DNA from: Pseudocercospora fijiensis CIRAD86
Lineage: Eukaryota; Ascomycota; Dothideomycetes; Mycosphaerellales; Mycosphaerellaceae
DNA: 64,000 bases
Direction of reading: 5' to 3'
Assembly: GCF_000340215.1 (NCBI RefSeq)
Contig: NW_006921532.1
Coordinates: 6,414,550-6,478,549, forward strand
Shown one piece after another: positions 1 through 12,000 of this stretch; the first letter of the stretch is position 1, and each line of letters starts with the position of its first letter. A program made the position numbers and the translations under genes. A model generated the notes under the pieces. That model saw nothing but the letters and a program-made list of their open reading frames with translations, ran no database searches and had not been told where the DNA came from.

Positions 1-639
1 TACTCGGATTGCTATTACTAGTCGCAACGGGTGCCGAACGTAATAATAGGAGCTAACTCTGCCTAACGGCAGCTATAGGTAGATACTACGGACTAGAAAA
101 GGAGACTAAGCTAAGCGTCGCGGTCCGGCTCTATATAGTAATAAGATATAGCAGAATAAGCATCGCTGTCCCGACGATGCTTAGGTATAGCCTATATAAT
201 ACAAATAAAGCCTTAAGACCGATACTTATACTATCTAGTATTATAATAGAGGCAATTATAGAGTCGAATAGTAGTATAAGTATTGTTCCTATAAATATCG
301 GAAGGACGATCTAGCCGGCGAAATAATTCTAGTATACGAGGTGCTATAAGCTTCGACTCTCCGAGTAGCGCTCGATTGCGCTCGATCGTCGAGAGTAGGA
401 GCCGCTATAGCCTTTAAGAGGTCGGTGCTATACTGTTAATCCGACGCCTAAAGATTGTACTATAGAGAGAGGTTTAAATACGTAGGAGAGCAATAGTATA
501 TATAGATCAACGAGGGCGATAGCAAGGTATAAAATGCTATAGGGCGTACGGTCTATCTTATCCTAGGTAAAACAAATTACTAGAGGCGGTCTATTTAGTC
601 TCTATCGTAGTAACCCTCGTTTTTATACGCGAATCGAGA

Positions 640-1740
640 CTAGCTACGACTAGTATACTACGAACAGCATCGCGCTGTTACAAATTTGTGTCTAGCTTAT
701 ATACAGACAATCTGTAGCTACTACCGTATACGAGCAAGATATTCGAAGTCCTCTATATAGGTAATTTGCCTTTAACTCGCAATTTCTAATACGCTCTTAC
801 TAGCCTTGCCTATAGTAACCTCTACTCGCGCCTTCTTCTTATTAGATATTGTCTCTATATCTTTACGTTTGCGCTTCGGCCTAAAGACTATATTCGGCGC
901 TTACTAGCCCTCCTCGCGCCTATAATATAATAGATCGCTAACGGTTAAGCGGTAGTCCTTATAGTAGGCGCACTATTGCCGTATCGTAGAGAAGAAGTTT
1001 CGAGGGCTATCTACGACCGTAAGTAGCCCGTAATTACCGATACCGAGCCGTTAGCCTCTATAGACTTAGTCTAGATCTTAACAAAAATCATATACTAGTG
1101 CGTCTTTTAGCTATACCTCTCGCTCCTTTATGCCCTGCTCCCTAAAATACTCGATCTAGGACTTAGCTAGTCTCCCGTAGTCCTTAAGATCGCGTATATC
1201 TAGCTCTAAACTATGCTAACCTTTACCTAACCTTCTCCGCCCCTTAAGTCGAATAAGTATTATAATATTAATATAGAAGTATACGAAGCTTTATAGTACG
1301 ACTAATGCTATTATTAACAAGGTACGGATATACTCCTCGCTACGTTGCTAGATCTAGGCGGAGGCTGCTATATCTTCCTATTCCTTTAGAAGGCCTAACC
1401 TCTAGATAAGATCGGTCTTGCTTCCTTAGCCGATATAAGACCGAAGGGCGGCATCGATAGGTATATATAGAGGTAACTTAGACGTTAAAATCCTATACTT
1501 GCGCTATATCGATAGTAGAATAATTTGCGCAAGGCCTAGAGGGGACTACGAGCGGCGCTATACGACTAAAACGTTTATAGCAAGTCTCGGTAGCGATAGG
1601 CAATCGTAGCTTTACACGTATTGAAATGCGATCCGATTCTATACGTTAGAACTCTCGATAGGGCTAATACCTTTATCGTAGAGCTACTAGAGAAGTAGTA
1701 AGTAGAGGGACTCCTAGGTAACATTAAACGGTAGCGACAT
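640..1740 (-). pseudogene. RIP-degenerate reading frame, unknown protein
   Basis: Reading the minus strand from the ATG at 1740, one frame stays open for about 360 codons if TAG/TAA are taken as mutated Gln or Trp codons. The inferred protein starts MSLPFNVT, has a hydrophobic stretch encoded near 1260-1330 (LLIIALVVL), and ends in a basic part containing FRPKRKRKD around 860-880, which resembles a nuclear localisation signal. I do not recognise the family. The frame is coherent over more than 1 kb, so this is probably an old protein gene of a mobile element and not chance. The neighbouring 1.74-7.1 kb gave no readable protein, so I cannot say which element it belonged to. Confidence 0.5.
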
Positions 1741-4700
1741 AGGTATAAACAAGCCGCGCGAGCCTATACGGCGAGGCTAATAGCTAATAGAAAGTTAGAA
1801 CGATATAGTATACTATCTTTGTAGAGAGCCGGCTTATAATAAGTCTCTAGAGGGCTTTTTTGCTACTTAGCTACTTAGTCGAGCTAGAATATAGGTCGGA
1901 AATAGTATACGTAAAGGTCCCGAGGTGTATCTCTTAAAGAGTTAAGCGTTCCGCTCTATATAAAGCGTAGATATAATATAAATACTAATCGCACGTAGCG
2001 GAATAGCAGGTAACGGTAGTTTCGGGGACCTGCATCTACCCCTATTAAAGCAATACCGCCCTAGGCTTATACGTTGCTAAAGGTACAAGCCGATATAAGA
2101 TACCGTATCTATACTCGTCCGTACTATAGTTCGGCTAGAACTAGCAACTTTCCTTAAACTTATTAACGCTTATATTAAGATTATCGCTACTACTTATCTA
2201 TAGAGGCTTGCGAGTATATCGCGATAGCGTAGTACTATCTAGGCTCGCTCGCGCTAGTTAAAGACTCTTAGCCGATAGAGTAGTAAGGCTAATCCTCGGC
2301 GTTAGAATAGTCTTTAAGCGTCTCTCCTCTCTCGTTAGCCTACAATTCTATTTCTAGTCCTTTTAGGCAAATAGAGCTAGTAGGCTATATATAAGACGCC
2401 GACGTTTAATACCGTATCTCTCGCTTAGATAGGGGGATATATCGCGGCTATTAATAACTTGCATCTTACGTATCTATCTAGAACCCTAAAGTAGCGATAT
2501 CGAAGCTATCGTTTCTAGCGATACTAGATAATGCTCTTCTGCTAGGCACTAGTACTGTATTCGCGTGCTTGTATCTCGCTATTTCGATAATACTACGCAA
2601 AATACGATATCGACTATCGGGTAGCTATTCCTTTAGGGGACTGCGGTTTTAGTAGTATCCTCGCGGGCAGGGTAGTAGTATCGACGACCGAGACAATAAG
2701 ACTTACGCTTAAATAGGTCTCGGTAATGTCCTAGTTACTAGCGTCGGTTCTAAAGCACTACTACTCGTATACAAAACTCGAATTTAGCTGCATAGCGTAG
2801 CCTTAATCTCTCCGCCTTATATAGCCTATACTTAGTAGAGAGACCGAGCCGCTTCATTCGTCGACCCTACTAGACCTCCGAGCTAATATATCTAACGTAA
2901 CCTTCCCGGGATAGCTACTATCTTATTATCTTATCGAGTCTAGTATAAGGGAGTATAGACTAATAGGCAAGCGGATTTGCTATACTACGGGCATATATAA
3001 AGCGTACCGTAGTTACGTTAAAGCGGTAATAGGAAGCGGTCTCTTGCTAGTAGAGTTAGACACAGTATTATATCGTACTTTTACATTTAGTAAATACGTA
3101 TTAAAGGAAGTTAGCCTAAGCGTAGCGGGAAGATCTAAGACTCGAAACCGCAGTAGTAAAGCAGAGTAAGCTAACTAGTCTCCGCTATATAGGCTATAGC
3201 TATACTAGATCTAATGCGCTAACTATTTAGCTAGAGATGCTATAAGGGATAGCAGGATTCGACGCGACGGTATACTACCGACCTAACGGCTCGACGGAGA
3301 AAATGTATAGAAGCAAGTTATCTTAGTGCCCGCGGTTACACTTACTAACGTAGTAAGAAGCTCTAATACTTGAAAGGACAGTCGTAAAGTAGAGTAAGCT
3401 AACCGCTTTCCGTTATATAGGTAGATATAATCTAATGCGCTAACAATTTTGCTAGGGATCTCGTAAATCGCTTGCGCAATACTATCGACTTAGGCGCTTT
3501 AGTACTCTACTATAAGAGCTCTACGCGGAACTATATGCTAGTTAGTGCCGTACGGGTCTCCTAGAAAATGCTAAGGCGCCGTATGTCTGCGAATAGTACG
3601 CGTAGTGCGTAGTTGCGCGCCTATAGGTAGATACTATAGCGGAAGCAATAGAATTGTATAAGAGGACCTATATAGGGCGAGTATAATATCCTAGTGCCGG
3701 CGATGCTTAACTAGAGACATATCTATATAGCATATGCAGTTACGTTAACGAGCGTTAATTATAGGTGCCTTTCTTCGCGGTTAGGGTTGCTACTAATGTT
3801 TTGTACGTACATTCTACAAGATTCGGATAATGCATAGATCCTAGTATTTATAGAATCCGTAACTAGTAGCAGAGATCTTCTATATTACTAATAAAGTTTG
3901 CTCGGGATCTCGCACCTTAGAGCAGATTTAGGCGGAGAAGTAGCTACTTTAACTACTCTTATTAGAATACTCGACTCGGAGAATATACAAGTCTAGTTAG
4001 ATTTATAAGTAAGAGAAGAAGAAGGAAGTTAAAAGATTATTTACTTACGGCTTAGTAATAGCTTGTGATTCTTAGCGCTAGGGTATATAAGTAGTTAGTA
4101 AGTCCTTTATTCGAATAGTAAGCAATTCTATCGGTTTACCGCTTATCTATAATAGTTTAAGTTATAAGCCCGGAACGTAAGTAAAGAAACAAGAAAGTTT
4201 AGGAAATTACCGGATTAGGCAACCTGCTTGCGCAAGGTTAAACCTTATCCGACGTTACTCCGCAAATCGAAAAAAGCGACCAACTTCGAATAATAATAAG
4301 ATAACGGTTATTACTCCGCTATAGACGCCGGTCTATAGGCAAAAATAACCGACTAATACAAACTAAAAGATCTAAAAATATCAACGATATAACTAGTACG
4401 AGTCGAGAAATCTAACGACAAATATATCTACTACCGAAACGACTATCGGCGTAGTAAAGGGAATTCCGTAACTTACTACCGAGAACTATACTATCTAGAT
4501 TGATCTAATTTAAGATTATTTATCCGGACAAGGCCTTTAGAAGTATAGGAACGGTATACCGGAATCTATAACCTAAGATTCGGCTAAAGTAAGAGAAGCT
4601 AAAGAAGAAGACGTAAATACGGTTACGTTTATTAAGTCTACGGCCGGGATAAGCGTATACACCTCCTAGGACTACGTACTTTTCGGCCTATAGTAACGAA

Positions 4701-7169
4701 ATTTCGCCGTAGGGAATTTCCGAGAACTTCGCGAAAACTTTACGAAAATCGCGACGAATAGTAATAGCTATAAATATAGCAAATACGTAATATATACTTA
4801 ATATAAATTACTAATATATATATTACTAAAGTCCTTAGACTCTATACGATATTTATTATATTCTAATATATATCCTATCCGAGATTACTAAGTATATCGG
4901 GCGGAAAGAGGGCTATTTCTATAGAAATCGCAAAATTCGAGAGGGCGCGCGGCGAGGCCTCGAAAAGCCTAGGGGTTTTAAAAATAAGAATACTATAGAA
5001 CCCTTCTAACTTGTTAGTCTATAAATTCCGCTACTCTCTCGAAAGCTATTCTCGATAGGCGTAACTCGATTCCTAGTAATATCTACTAAGCTATATAAGT
5101 AAAAATATCGATAACACTAGATAATAGCGTATCTAATAGTAGACACTAAAGTCCTAAGTATATACCTCTAGTATTCGTTACGCTAAAGTATTACGATAGA
5201 TTCTATATCGTCGCGGACTCTTAGGCGTAATCTTTAGTCCTCGACGCCTACTCTCTATAAATATCGTCTACTATTATACCTACGAGACTACGAGCGATAT
5301 AGATAAAATTAGTATTAGAAGAATCGCGAGATTAAGGCGAGTATTTATATATATATTATATTATAATTTAGAGGGAGTTCTAGTATATAGGACTAAGATA
5401 CGCTTCTCGAAAGGCAGAGTATCGGAAGTCGTTAACTAACACGTTAGAAGGTTTCTATAGTAAGGTTTCAAGCCGAACTAGTAAAGGGAAGCACCCTAGA
5501 AATCGGAATTTAATAGGTTATCCACTCTGCAAATTCGTGTCTATGTTACCTAATTAGCCTCTACACTCTTACCCTCTACTTTACTCTTATATTAAGCACT
5601 ATAATATATATTAGTCTCGTCGATCTAGAGACCCTAGACCCTCCTATAGCGCCGCGTGCATCCTTTAGCCCGCTTGTCGCTGCCCGATATTAGATTAATT
5701 AGTCGTTTGGATTTAACTCTACCTCTACGGCTTCGTCGTAACTCGACCGTCCCTTCTTCCGCTAATCTACCTCTTATATACGTCGAGCCTTATCGGATAC
5801 TCGAAAAGGATTTATTAGTAGGTTATAGGCGTGCTTTACGACTTCCGACTAGAATTCCTGCTCCGAGTCTATTCGATCTATATTTATAGCTAGAGATACG
5901 AGAGCCCGCTCTCTAGAAGCGGTAGAGTCGTAGAAGTAATCGCAAATGCTATAGCAATTGTTAGCACTAGGAACCGTTAATATAAGTGTAATACCTATAA
6001 GCTTTCTAATAATGCTTCGTATAAGAATAGTAGGCAGCCGTACCCGAGTCTTTAGTAGAACGTTTAGATATAGTCGCCCTAGACACTTATTTTAGCTAAA
6101 GTTTCTAGTACGGTAGATCTCTAACGGACTAGTATTTAGGCTATAACCTCGTTAGTTAGATATGCTCGTAGTCGCTCTTAAACCTTAGTTCCTATACGCG
6201 AGGACTTACTAGGATTGATAAGCGCTACTATGCCTCGAATAACGAGTAACGTTAGCATCTAGCGAACGTAGTCTAGCCCTTTTCGGTCTTAAATATTAGC
6301 GCCGTAGTTAACAATTTGTATAAAAGCAGTAGCCTCTTGCTCGGGGTCGCCTTTACCGTCCTTATAGAGTGTAAGATCTATAGGCCCCTTGTACTTACTA
6401 CGTAATAGGTCCCTAGCTACTTCGGCAACGTATATAGAGCGTAAAATCTCGGATCCTAGTAGAAGCTATAGCACCTTTTAGCCGAAGAAGCGCGTATAGA
6501 CTGCGTATAGTCCCTTTTTACCGCTTATATTAACCCGCCGACGCTTCGAGCTACCGGTAGAAGACGTAGCCTACGCTTTCCGCTTACATATCGACCTTAC
6601 CGAGTTAATAATCGTTATAAGCCCGTCCTAGACCTCCTGCTACTCTTCCGTTAGGGACTGCTAGAAAGTCTCGAGGAGCTATAAGTAGTAAGTATAAAGT
6701 CCTGCCCGCAAAGTAGAAGATACTTACCTTATCGCTCTTAGCTACCGCTATAAGCGCTTCTCGAAGTAGATCGTCCTTACTTATCCTCTCGATAGTAGCT
6801 TTTAAGAGTTCTAGATGTCGGCTCGTATTAGCCGCGCCTATATCGTCGTCTATACCCGGGGCGATCGGAGTAGCTATACTATATACTTTACTCTAATAGT
6901 AATATTAACACGTAACGAGAAAGCTAAAAGAAGCGTCGATACTACTAATATACGCCTGCTATCGTAGAGTAAGACCGCCGTTTACAGCCTGTTTGTCTAT
7001 AATTATCGACCTTATTAAGGATTAGTCCGACTATCGTCTCTAGGACAAATTTACGGTACTCGATCGTCGATTACTATATTAATATTGCAGTTGCAATTAT
7101 TATAAGTTTTTAGAGCTAAGATTTAGGACTTACCTATATATACTCTAGAGCTACGGAACTATATTTAAT
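1741..7169. other. RIP-mutated sequence without a readable gene
   Basis: Heavily TA-enriched sequence with CG kept. I found no frame that could be followed with confidence, apart from short open stretches such as 5656-5889 that show no family signature. It contains one local direct duplication (3139-3465, listed separately). It is probably made of old transposon remains. Confidence 0.6.
3139..3465 (+). repeat. Two degenerate direct repeats of about 100 bp
   Basis: The blocks 3139-3240 and 3369-3465 share a clear order of words: a segment with gtaaag then agagtaagctaac, a shared ctatatag or ttatatag, then tctaatgcgctaac and gctaggga or gctagaga. They lie about 230 bp apart. The copies differ mainly by C/T and A/G changes plus a short indel, as expected for an old tandem or dispersed duplication later hit by RIP. 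Confidence 0.6.
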
Positions 7170-8732
7170 ACTAGCGAGTACTTACCTATTAAAGACCTAC
7201 CGTACCCGCGACTAAAGTAGTTAATTACTACGCGGATATGCCTATATTTAGTAGATAAGCCTATTGTATCCGGGGGACTTAACTATAACGGATATATATA
7301 ATAGTATTTCGATTAGACGAGATTTAACGGTTAAGCTTAAAGACAATCTATTTAAGTCTTCTATAGCTCCTCCGACTAGGTAAATACAGGTAGGTAGTCT
7401 GTAATGCATTAGGCTAAGCTATATCTATGTTCCTTACGAGAATTCTTAAAGCTAGTAAGAATGTATCTAGGTCGGGTTTATATCCGATAGAAGGTAGTGT
7501 TTTATCTTATCTTATAGCGCTAGGTAAAAAAGGCTGCGCTAGATGCTAGCCGCTATATAAGACAAGGTATTCGCTCGATGTTTATATTATCTAGTATCTC
7601 TACTACTAATCCTTCGTACGTCTCTTGCTACTAATATTACTGTTCTCGGTAGTCCTCTTTTTACCTTACGATATAGTAGCGTATTTCTCTACCTCGCGGG
7701 CGGCGACTAGTAACTATTTCTCCCTATTTCTCGAGGAGCGTCGCGGTTCCGTCGGCTCTCCGGCGATCTCGGTCTCTCCGCTCTACTTAGACTCCTTAGA
7801 GATAGGTTTCTTCGTCGATTGACTCTAGTACGTCTTCTTTGCGCCGCTTCGCGATTCTATACTCGTATTGTCCCGGTTATAGAGCCTCCTAGATCGCCGT
7901 AGCTAGTCGATCGGCTCCTCCGATCGATTCTAAAAATCTCGAGCGTCGGTATTAGTAGTAGTACTACGGAGCTCCTAACTACTAAGAGCATCGATACCGG
8001 TCCCTTTTATCTCTTTATTAGACAACTTAGGCTTAGAATCTAGTTCGGCAGCGTCGCTAATATCGATCGAATCTATACGTAGCGTAGTAGTCTAAGTATA
8101 GTTAACTCTACCTATTCTAGTTGTATCTTACTCGTATTCTAGGAACGCCTCCCTTATCTCGCCCTTAATAGCTTTAGAAATAGTCGGAGACCTAGGCGGT
8201 AGAATAGTAGCAGCGTTAACGCTAGCTATTCGTTTATTAGCCGATATTAATTTAGTACGTCGCGTATTAGGCTACGTAGGGTTAACTACGTCCGATGTTT
8301 CTATATCTTGCGAGTACTTTATCGATATACTACTAATCTCGGCATTAATCGTTTCGGAATTATTCGCTACTCTTATAACGATAGTAGTTACGCTAGTCTG
8401 TATCTCTACGTCGGTACTATTCTTAGCCCGGGTAGTATACTAAGGAATTTCGTCCTCTATAGCTATAGACCTAAGTTCGGTGCCCTATATCTCTCTAGTC
8501 GAAGGAATTTCGTAATCTTAGATACTATTTAAATCGCCGACTTAGTTATCGCTAGCTATAAGTGCCGGCGTAGTATTATTAGAGTCTAGCGACGCTTCTA
8601 GCGAGTCTTATACTTCGGTATCCTTTTAACGTATCTCTTCTTAAGTAGCAATAGTATCGGGCTCGATACCTTGCGTATCTTCGCTTAAGTTGCGATTAAG
8701 CTCCTCTACTAGAGCTATACGACTTTAATCGG

Positions 8733-9070
8733 CGATTATAACCGAGCTAGAGGCCTTTTCGTTCGGGGCGGCGACTAGCGGAGCTTCGTTCTCTTCTAGT
8801 ATTTACAATAGTTCCGAGTTAGACGAATGCTCTTCGCTACCGTCGCCCTACGCTATACTTACTCGGAGGAAGGAGTAGGCGATACGCGAAGGAAGTATAT
8901 TTCGGACTACGTTGCTATTATACTTCTCTATTAGAGCTAGGTAGCTTCGATCGGCGGTTACGATAGAGCCGGAGGCCTACTCGTTCGGTATAGCAACTAG
9001 TAGGGCTTCGTTCTCTTCTAGCAATTGCGATAGTTCCGAATCGAATAAACGCTCTTCGCTACTACTACCT
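8733..9070 (-). repeat. Direct repeat, period 222 bp (74 codons)
   Basis: Blocks 8733-8847 and 8956-9070 align over about 115 bp, sharing gcttcgttctcttctag and cgctcttcgctac, with matching sequence between them. The offset is 222 bp, an exact multiple of three, and both copies lie in the same minus-strand relic frame. This is an internal duplication of a disordered protein region. Confidence 0.65.
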
Positions 9071-9424
9071 TCCGGTATAATGCTTTAGAGGAACGATTAT
9101 ACGAGATTTAAAGGCAGTAGGCTAGGATTAAGTATAGTATCGGTCGCTCTAACCGAGGCAGTTAGCTTATTAGTATCTAGCTAGTCTATACTAGTAGTAA
9201 CTTACGCAAATCCCGGCTAGCTAACGTCCTTCGTAGAACTCCGCGCCTAAATGCTCCCTCCGGCGTTCGCGTTATAAATAGCCGCTTTACTACTCGCTTG
9301 ATATTTGTTAAAGGCTATACCGGCGCCGAGAGTCTCTAGCGTTTTAGTCTCCTCCTACGCTTCTTCGGTCGTATCGACCGATAAGCCTCTATTGCCTCTT
9401 TTCGCTTTAGTAGAATGTCCCGCA

Positions 9425-9676
9425 TTATTTAGAACGCCCTCGAATAGAGGGTCCTTACTATCCGAGATGCCCTAAGAGAGGGAATTGTCGTTATTAGTAA
9501 TAACCTCGTTATTTAGAGAGCCCTAGACAGAGGGCTCCTTATTATCCGAGGTATACTAAGATAGAGGATTGTCGTTATTAGTAACAACCTCGTTATTTAG
9601 AGAGCCGTAGACTAAGGGCTCCTTATTATCCGAGATACCCTAAGGAAGAGAATTATTATTATTAGTAACAACCTCG
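9425..9676 (-). repeat. Three tandem 84-bp coding repeats (28 residues each)
   Basis: Units are 9425-9508, 9509-9592 and 9593-9676, each exactly 84 bp and ending in aacctcg. Read on the minus strand, each unit gives a 28-residue peptide starting EVV.NN and containing DNKEPS or a close variant. They sit in the middle of the long minus-strand relic. Units 2 and 3 are more alike than unit 1. Confidence 0.85.
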
Positions 9677-10500
9677 TTATCTACGACAACCTTATCGTCT
9701 ATAAAAACCTCGTCGCCTATAGTATCCTTATTATCTAGATCCTCTAGGCTATTAGCGCTATTACTTACGGGGCTACCGTTCTCGACCTCGAATTCTAGGC
9801 ACCTCTAGAAGAAATATTAGAGCCTACAGCTCTAGACTTTGCTTGTATTCCTAAATTCGTCTTCGCTAAATACCCTTAACGTATTAAAGGTAATAGGGTT
9901 AGGTAACTACGGCACTCTTACGGTAGACGGTATAGTACCGCTTACGGCCTTAATCTCTAGTAGCTTATCGGTAGGCACGACGATTCTATACGGAATAATA
10001 GAGACCTAGTTTAAAAGGATCTAATCCGTAGACGATGTTTCGAAGGCGTCGTCTACCTTTCGGTCTATATTCTCTCTTATCGGCTGCCCGTAGATCGCGA
10101 GAAAGTAGACTTAGCCGTTACTATTACGGCGAATAGATATAATATACACCGCCTCCCGTATTATTGTTTGCTCCTAGTTCTTAGTAGTAACCTAATACTA
10201 GGAGTTTATAGAGATACGATACTTTCTCGCTAGAATACGATAGTTAGAACGTAAATCTCTATATAGACGGATAGCGCCTTACGTTATACGTATGTCTCGA
10301 GCTTCTATATCTTTTGCTAGTCGGATTTCTTCTATAGCGTATATTGCAGTATAAGACCGAACCTATCGGAAGTGTATCGGAGGTATACGCTAGCGTAGGA
10401 GCTCAATTTCAAGCTATATAGATAGATAGTGCTATCCTCGTAAGTAGCGTACGATATATTTACTACGATAAAGATCTTACGTAACGAAGTGTAGAATACA

Positions 10501-12000
10501 GCGCTATCTAAGAGAGGTATAACGGAGGTATAGTAGCGAGAGTAGGAAGAAAAGACGGGAAAGATATATTCCTAAGTTAAGTCCGACGAAATGAAATAGG
10601 GCAAGAATTGCTATTAAGTGCTATATAGGGCTTAAATCTAATTGTTTCGTAGAATTAGATTACTTACTCTAGTCGATATCCTAGTTTTAGGTCGCTGCTC
10701 GGCTAACTTAACTAATAGTACGGCTTATAACTTACCTCTACTACTAGTGCTAGGAAGCTTCTATAGTAGGCTAAGGTTAGGTAAACTTGAAGTAAGTCGT
10801 GCCTTACTATAAAGCTTGAATATAAGTACTTCTAAAATTACTTATATACTTATTTTAATTAATTATTTCTTAATCTATAGGTTTTACCTATAAACATATA
10901 TATATATATACACGTGTGTAGGTGCGTATAAACGTATATTTCTAGGTTTATATAGTAGGACGTATATATATATACGTCCTACTAGGATAGCTATATACCT
11001 ACTTTAGTCTACTATTTAAGTACGTATATAGGTCCGTATACCGTATACTTCTACTAGTAGACTACGTATATATAGCAGTATATATGCTTAAATAGCTATA
11101 AGTGCCTATAGTATATTCTATTAGGATTTTATTTTTATATTTATAGGTTAGTATAAGTAGTTTACTAAAAGTAAGTTTATATATACTTATATATAGATAT
11201 AGATATTCTAAGCAGTCTCTTAACTTTTAAAATCTATTTAAACTATTAGTATAATAATATATCTATTAATATAAAGATTTATAGTATCTTATTTAATAAT
11301 AGTAATAAAATTATAACTTAAGGATAAATTTAAGATTATAGCTATTTATATATTAGTAGGTAAGTATAATATATTTATTTAGATATAGAGAGAGTTATAA
11401 ACAGGTATATGTATTAATGCGTCTAATATTACGTCCGTGTTCTCGCGTGTATACGTAATCTAAGACGCTGCAGTAGGTGAATCTAGGGGCGTATATATCG
11501 ATAGGGCACCCTTACCGCTGATTATAAACGACTTTGCGATAGCTCGGATACTATACGGATATTATGCAAAAAGAGATAAAAAGTCTTAGAAATAGAGGCG
11601 GTTGCTCGTATACTAATTTCCTATTTGTCTACTTAATATTATATTATAGTTCGCGAATAGTCCTAGACCTAGCCTCTCCGTTAAACAACGCTAGCTGCGA
11701 AAACGAGAGGGAGAGCCCCCGACGAATATAGTATACTCGCTACGCAGTATAGGAGCGTATAGTCTACTAAGTACGCGGACGTATACTCTAACCGTAAATG
11801 CGCAATTAGATAGCTCGTATATAGCCTAATTGACTCTCTTACGCAGCTATATCAAACAGGTATAGCGGTAGAAATATAGCGGTAACGAAAGCGCTATTTA
11901 TTTCCTACCTCGCCTCTACGGTCCTAGTAAAAGCAGTATCTGCGCCGAGCTGATTCTACGATGTCGGACGCTATCGTAGATTAGATAATTAGGCTAGCCT
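10501..12000. other. AT-rich spacer between relics
   Basis: From about 10,800 to 11,430 the sequence is very AT-rich, with alternating TA runs, an ata/tac microsatellite near 10,900 and a perfect palindrome at 10,953-10,984. I see no readable protein. From 11,440 CG-containing sequence resumes and leads into the plus-strand relic starting about 12,000. This could be the junction between two separate elements. Confidence 0.6.
10953..10984. repeat. Perfect 32-bp palindrome
   Basis: The two 16-base arms (tagtaggacgtatata and its exact complement) meet with no loop, so the strand can fold into a hairpin or cruciform. The flanks are TA-rich. The GC-containing outer arms (gtaggacg / cgtcctac) show it is more than an AT run. 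Confidence 0.9.

Larger units (their letters stand above)
7170..10500 (-). pseudogene. RIP-degenerate long protein with low-complexity repeats, unknown family
   Basis: A single minus-strand frame can be followed for roughly 1,090 codons, broken by TAG/TAA of RIP type. The N-terminal part (about 10,500-9,800) looks folded and includes IEEIRLAKDIEARDIRITQG near 10,330-10,280, which loosely recalls a Psq-type helix-turn-helix; that similarity is only an impression. The middle (9,700-7,600) is Ser/Thr/Asn/Lys/Glu rich and carries three exact-length 28-residue repeats plus a duplicated 74-codon block. The C-terminal part (7,600-7,170) is again more ordered. In-frame repeat lengths (84 and 222 bp) support real coding history. 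No catalytic motif of a known transposase or polymerase is visible. It is probably part of a larger mobile element. Confidence 0.55.

Noticed and set aside
5656..5889. 77-codon open frame with basic/Leu-rich text
   Set aside because: No motif, surrounded by RIP-mutated sequence; length is compatible with chance in CG-keeping sequence.
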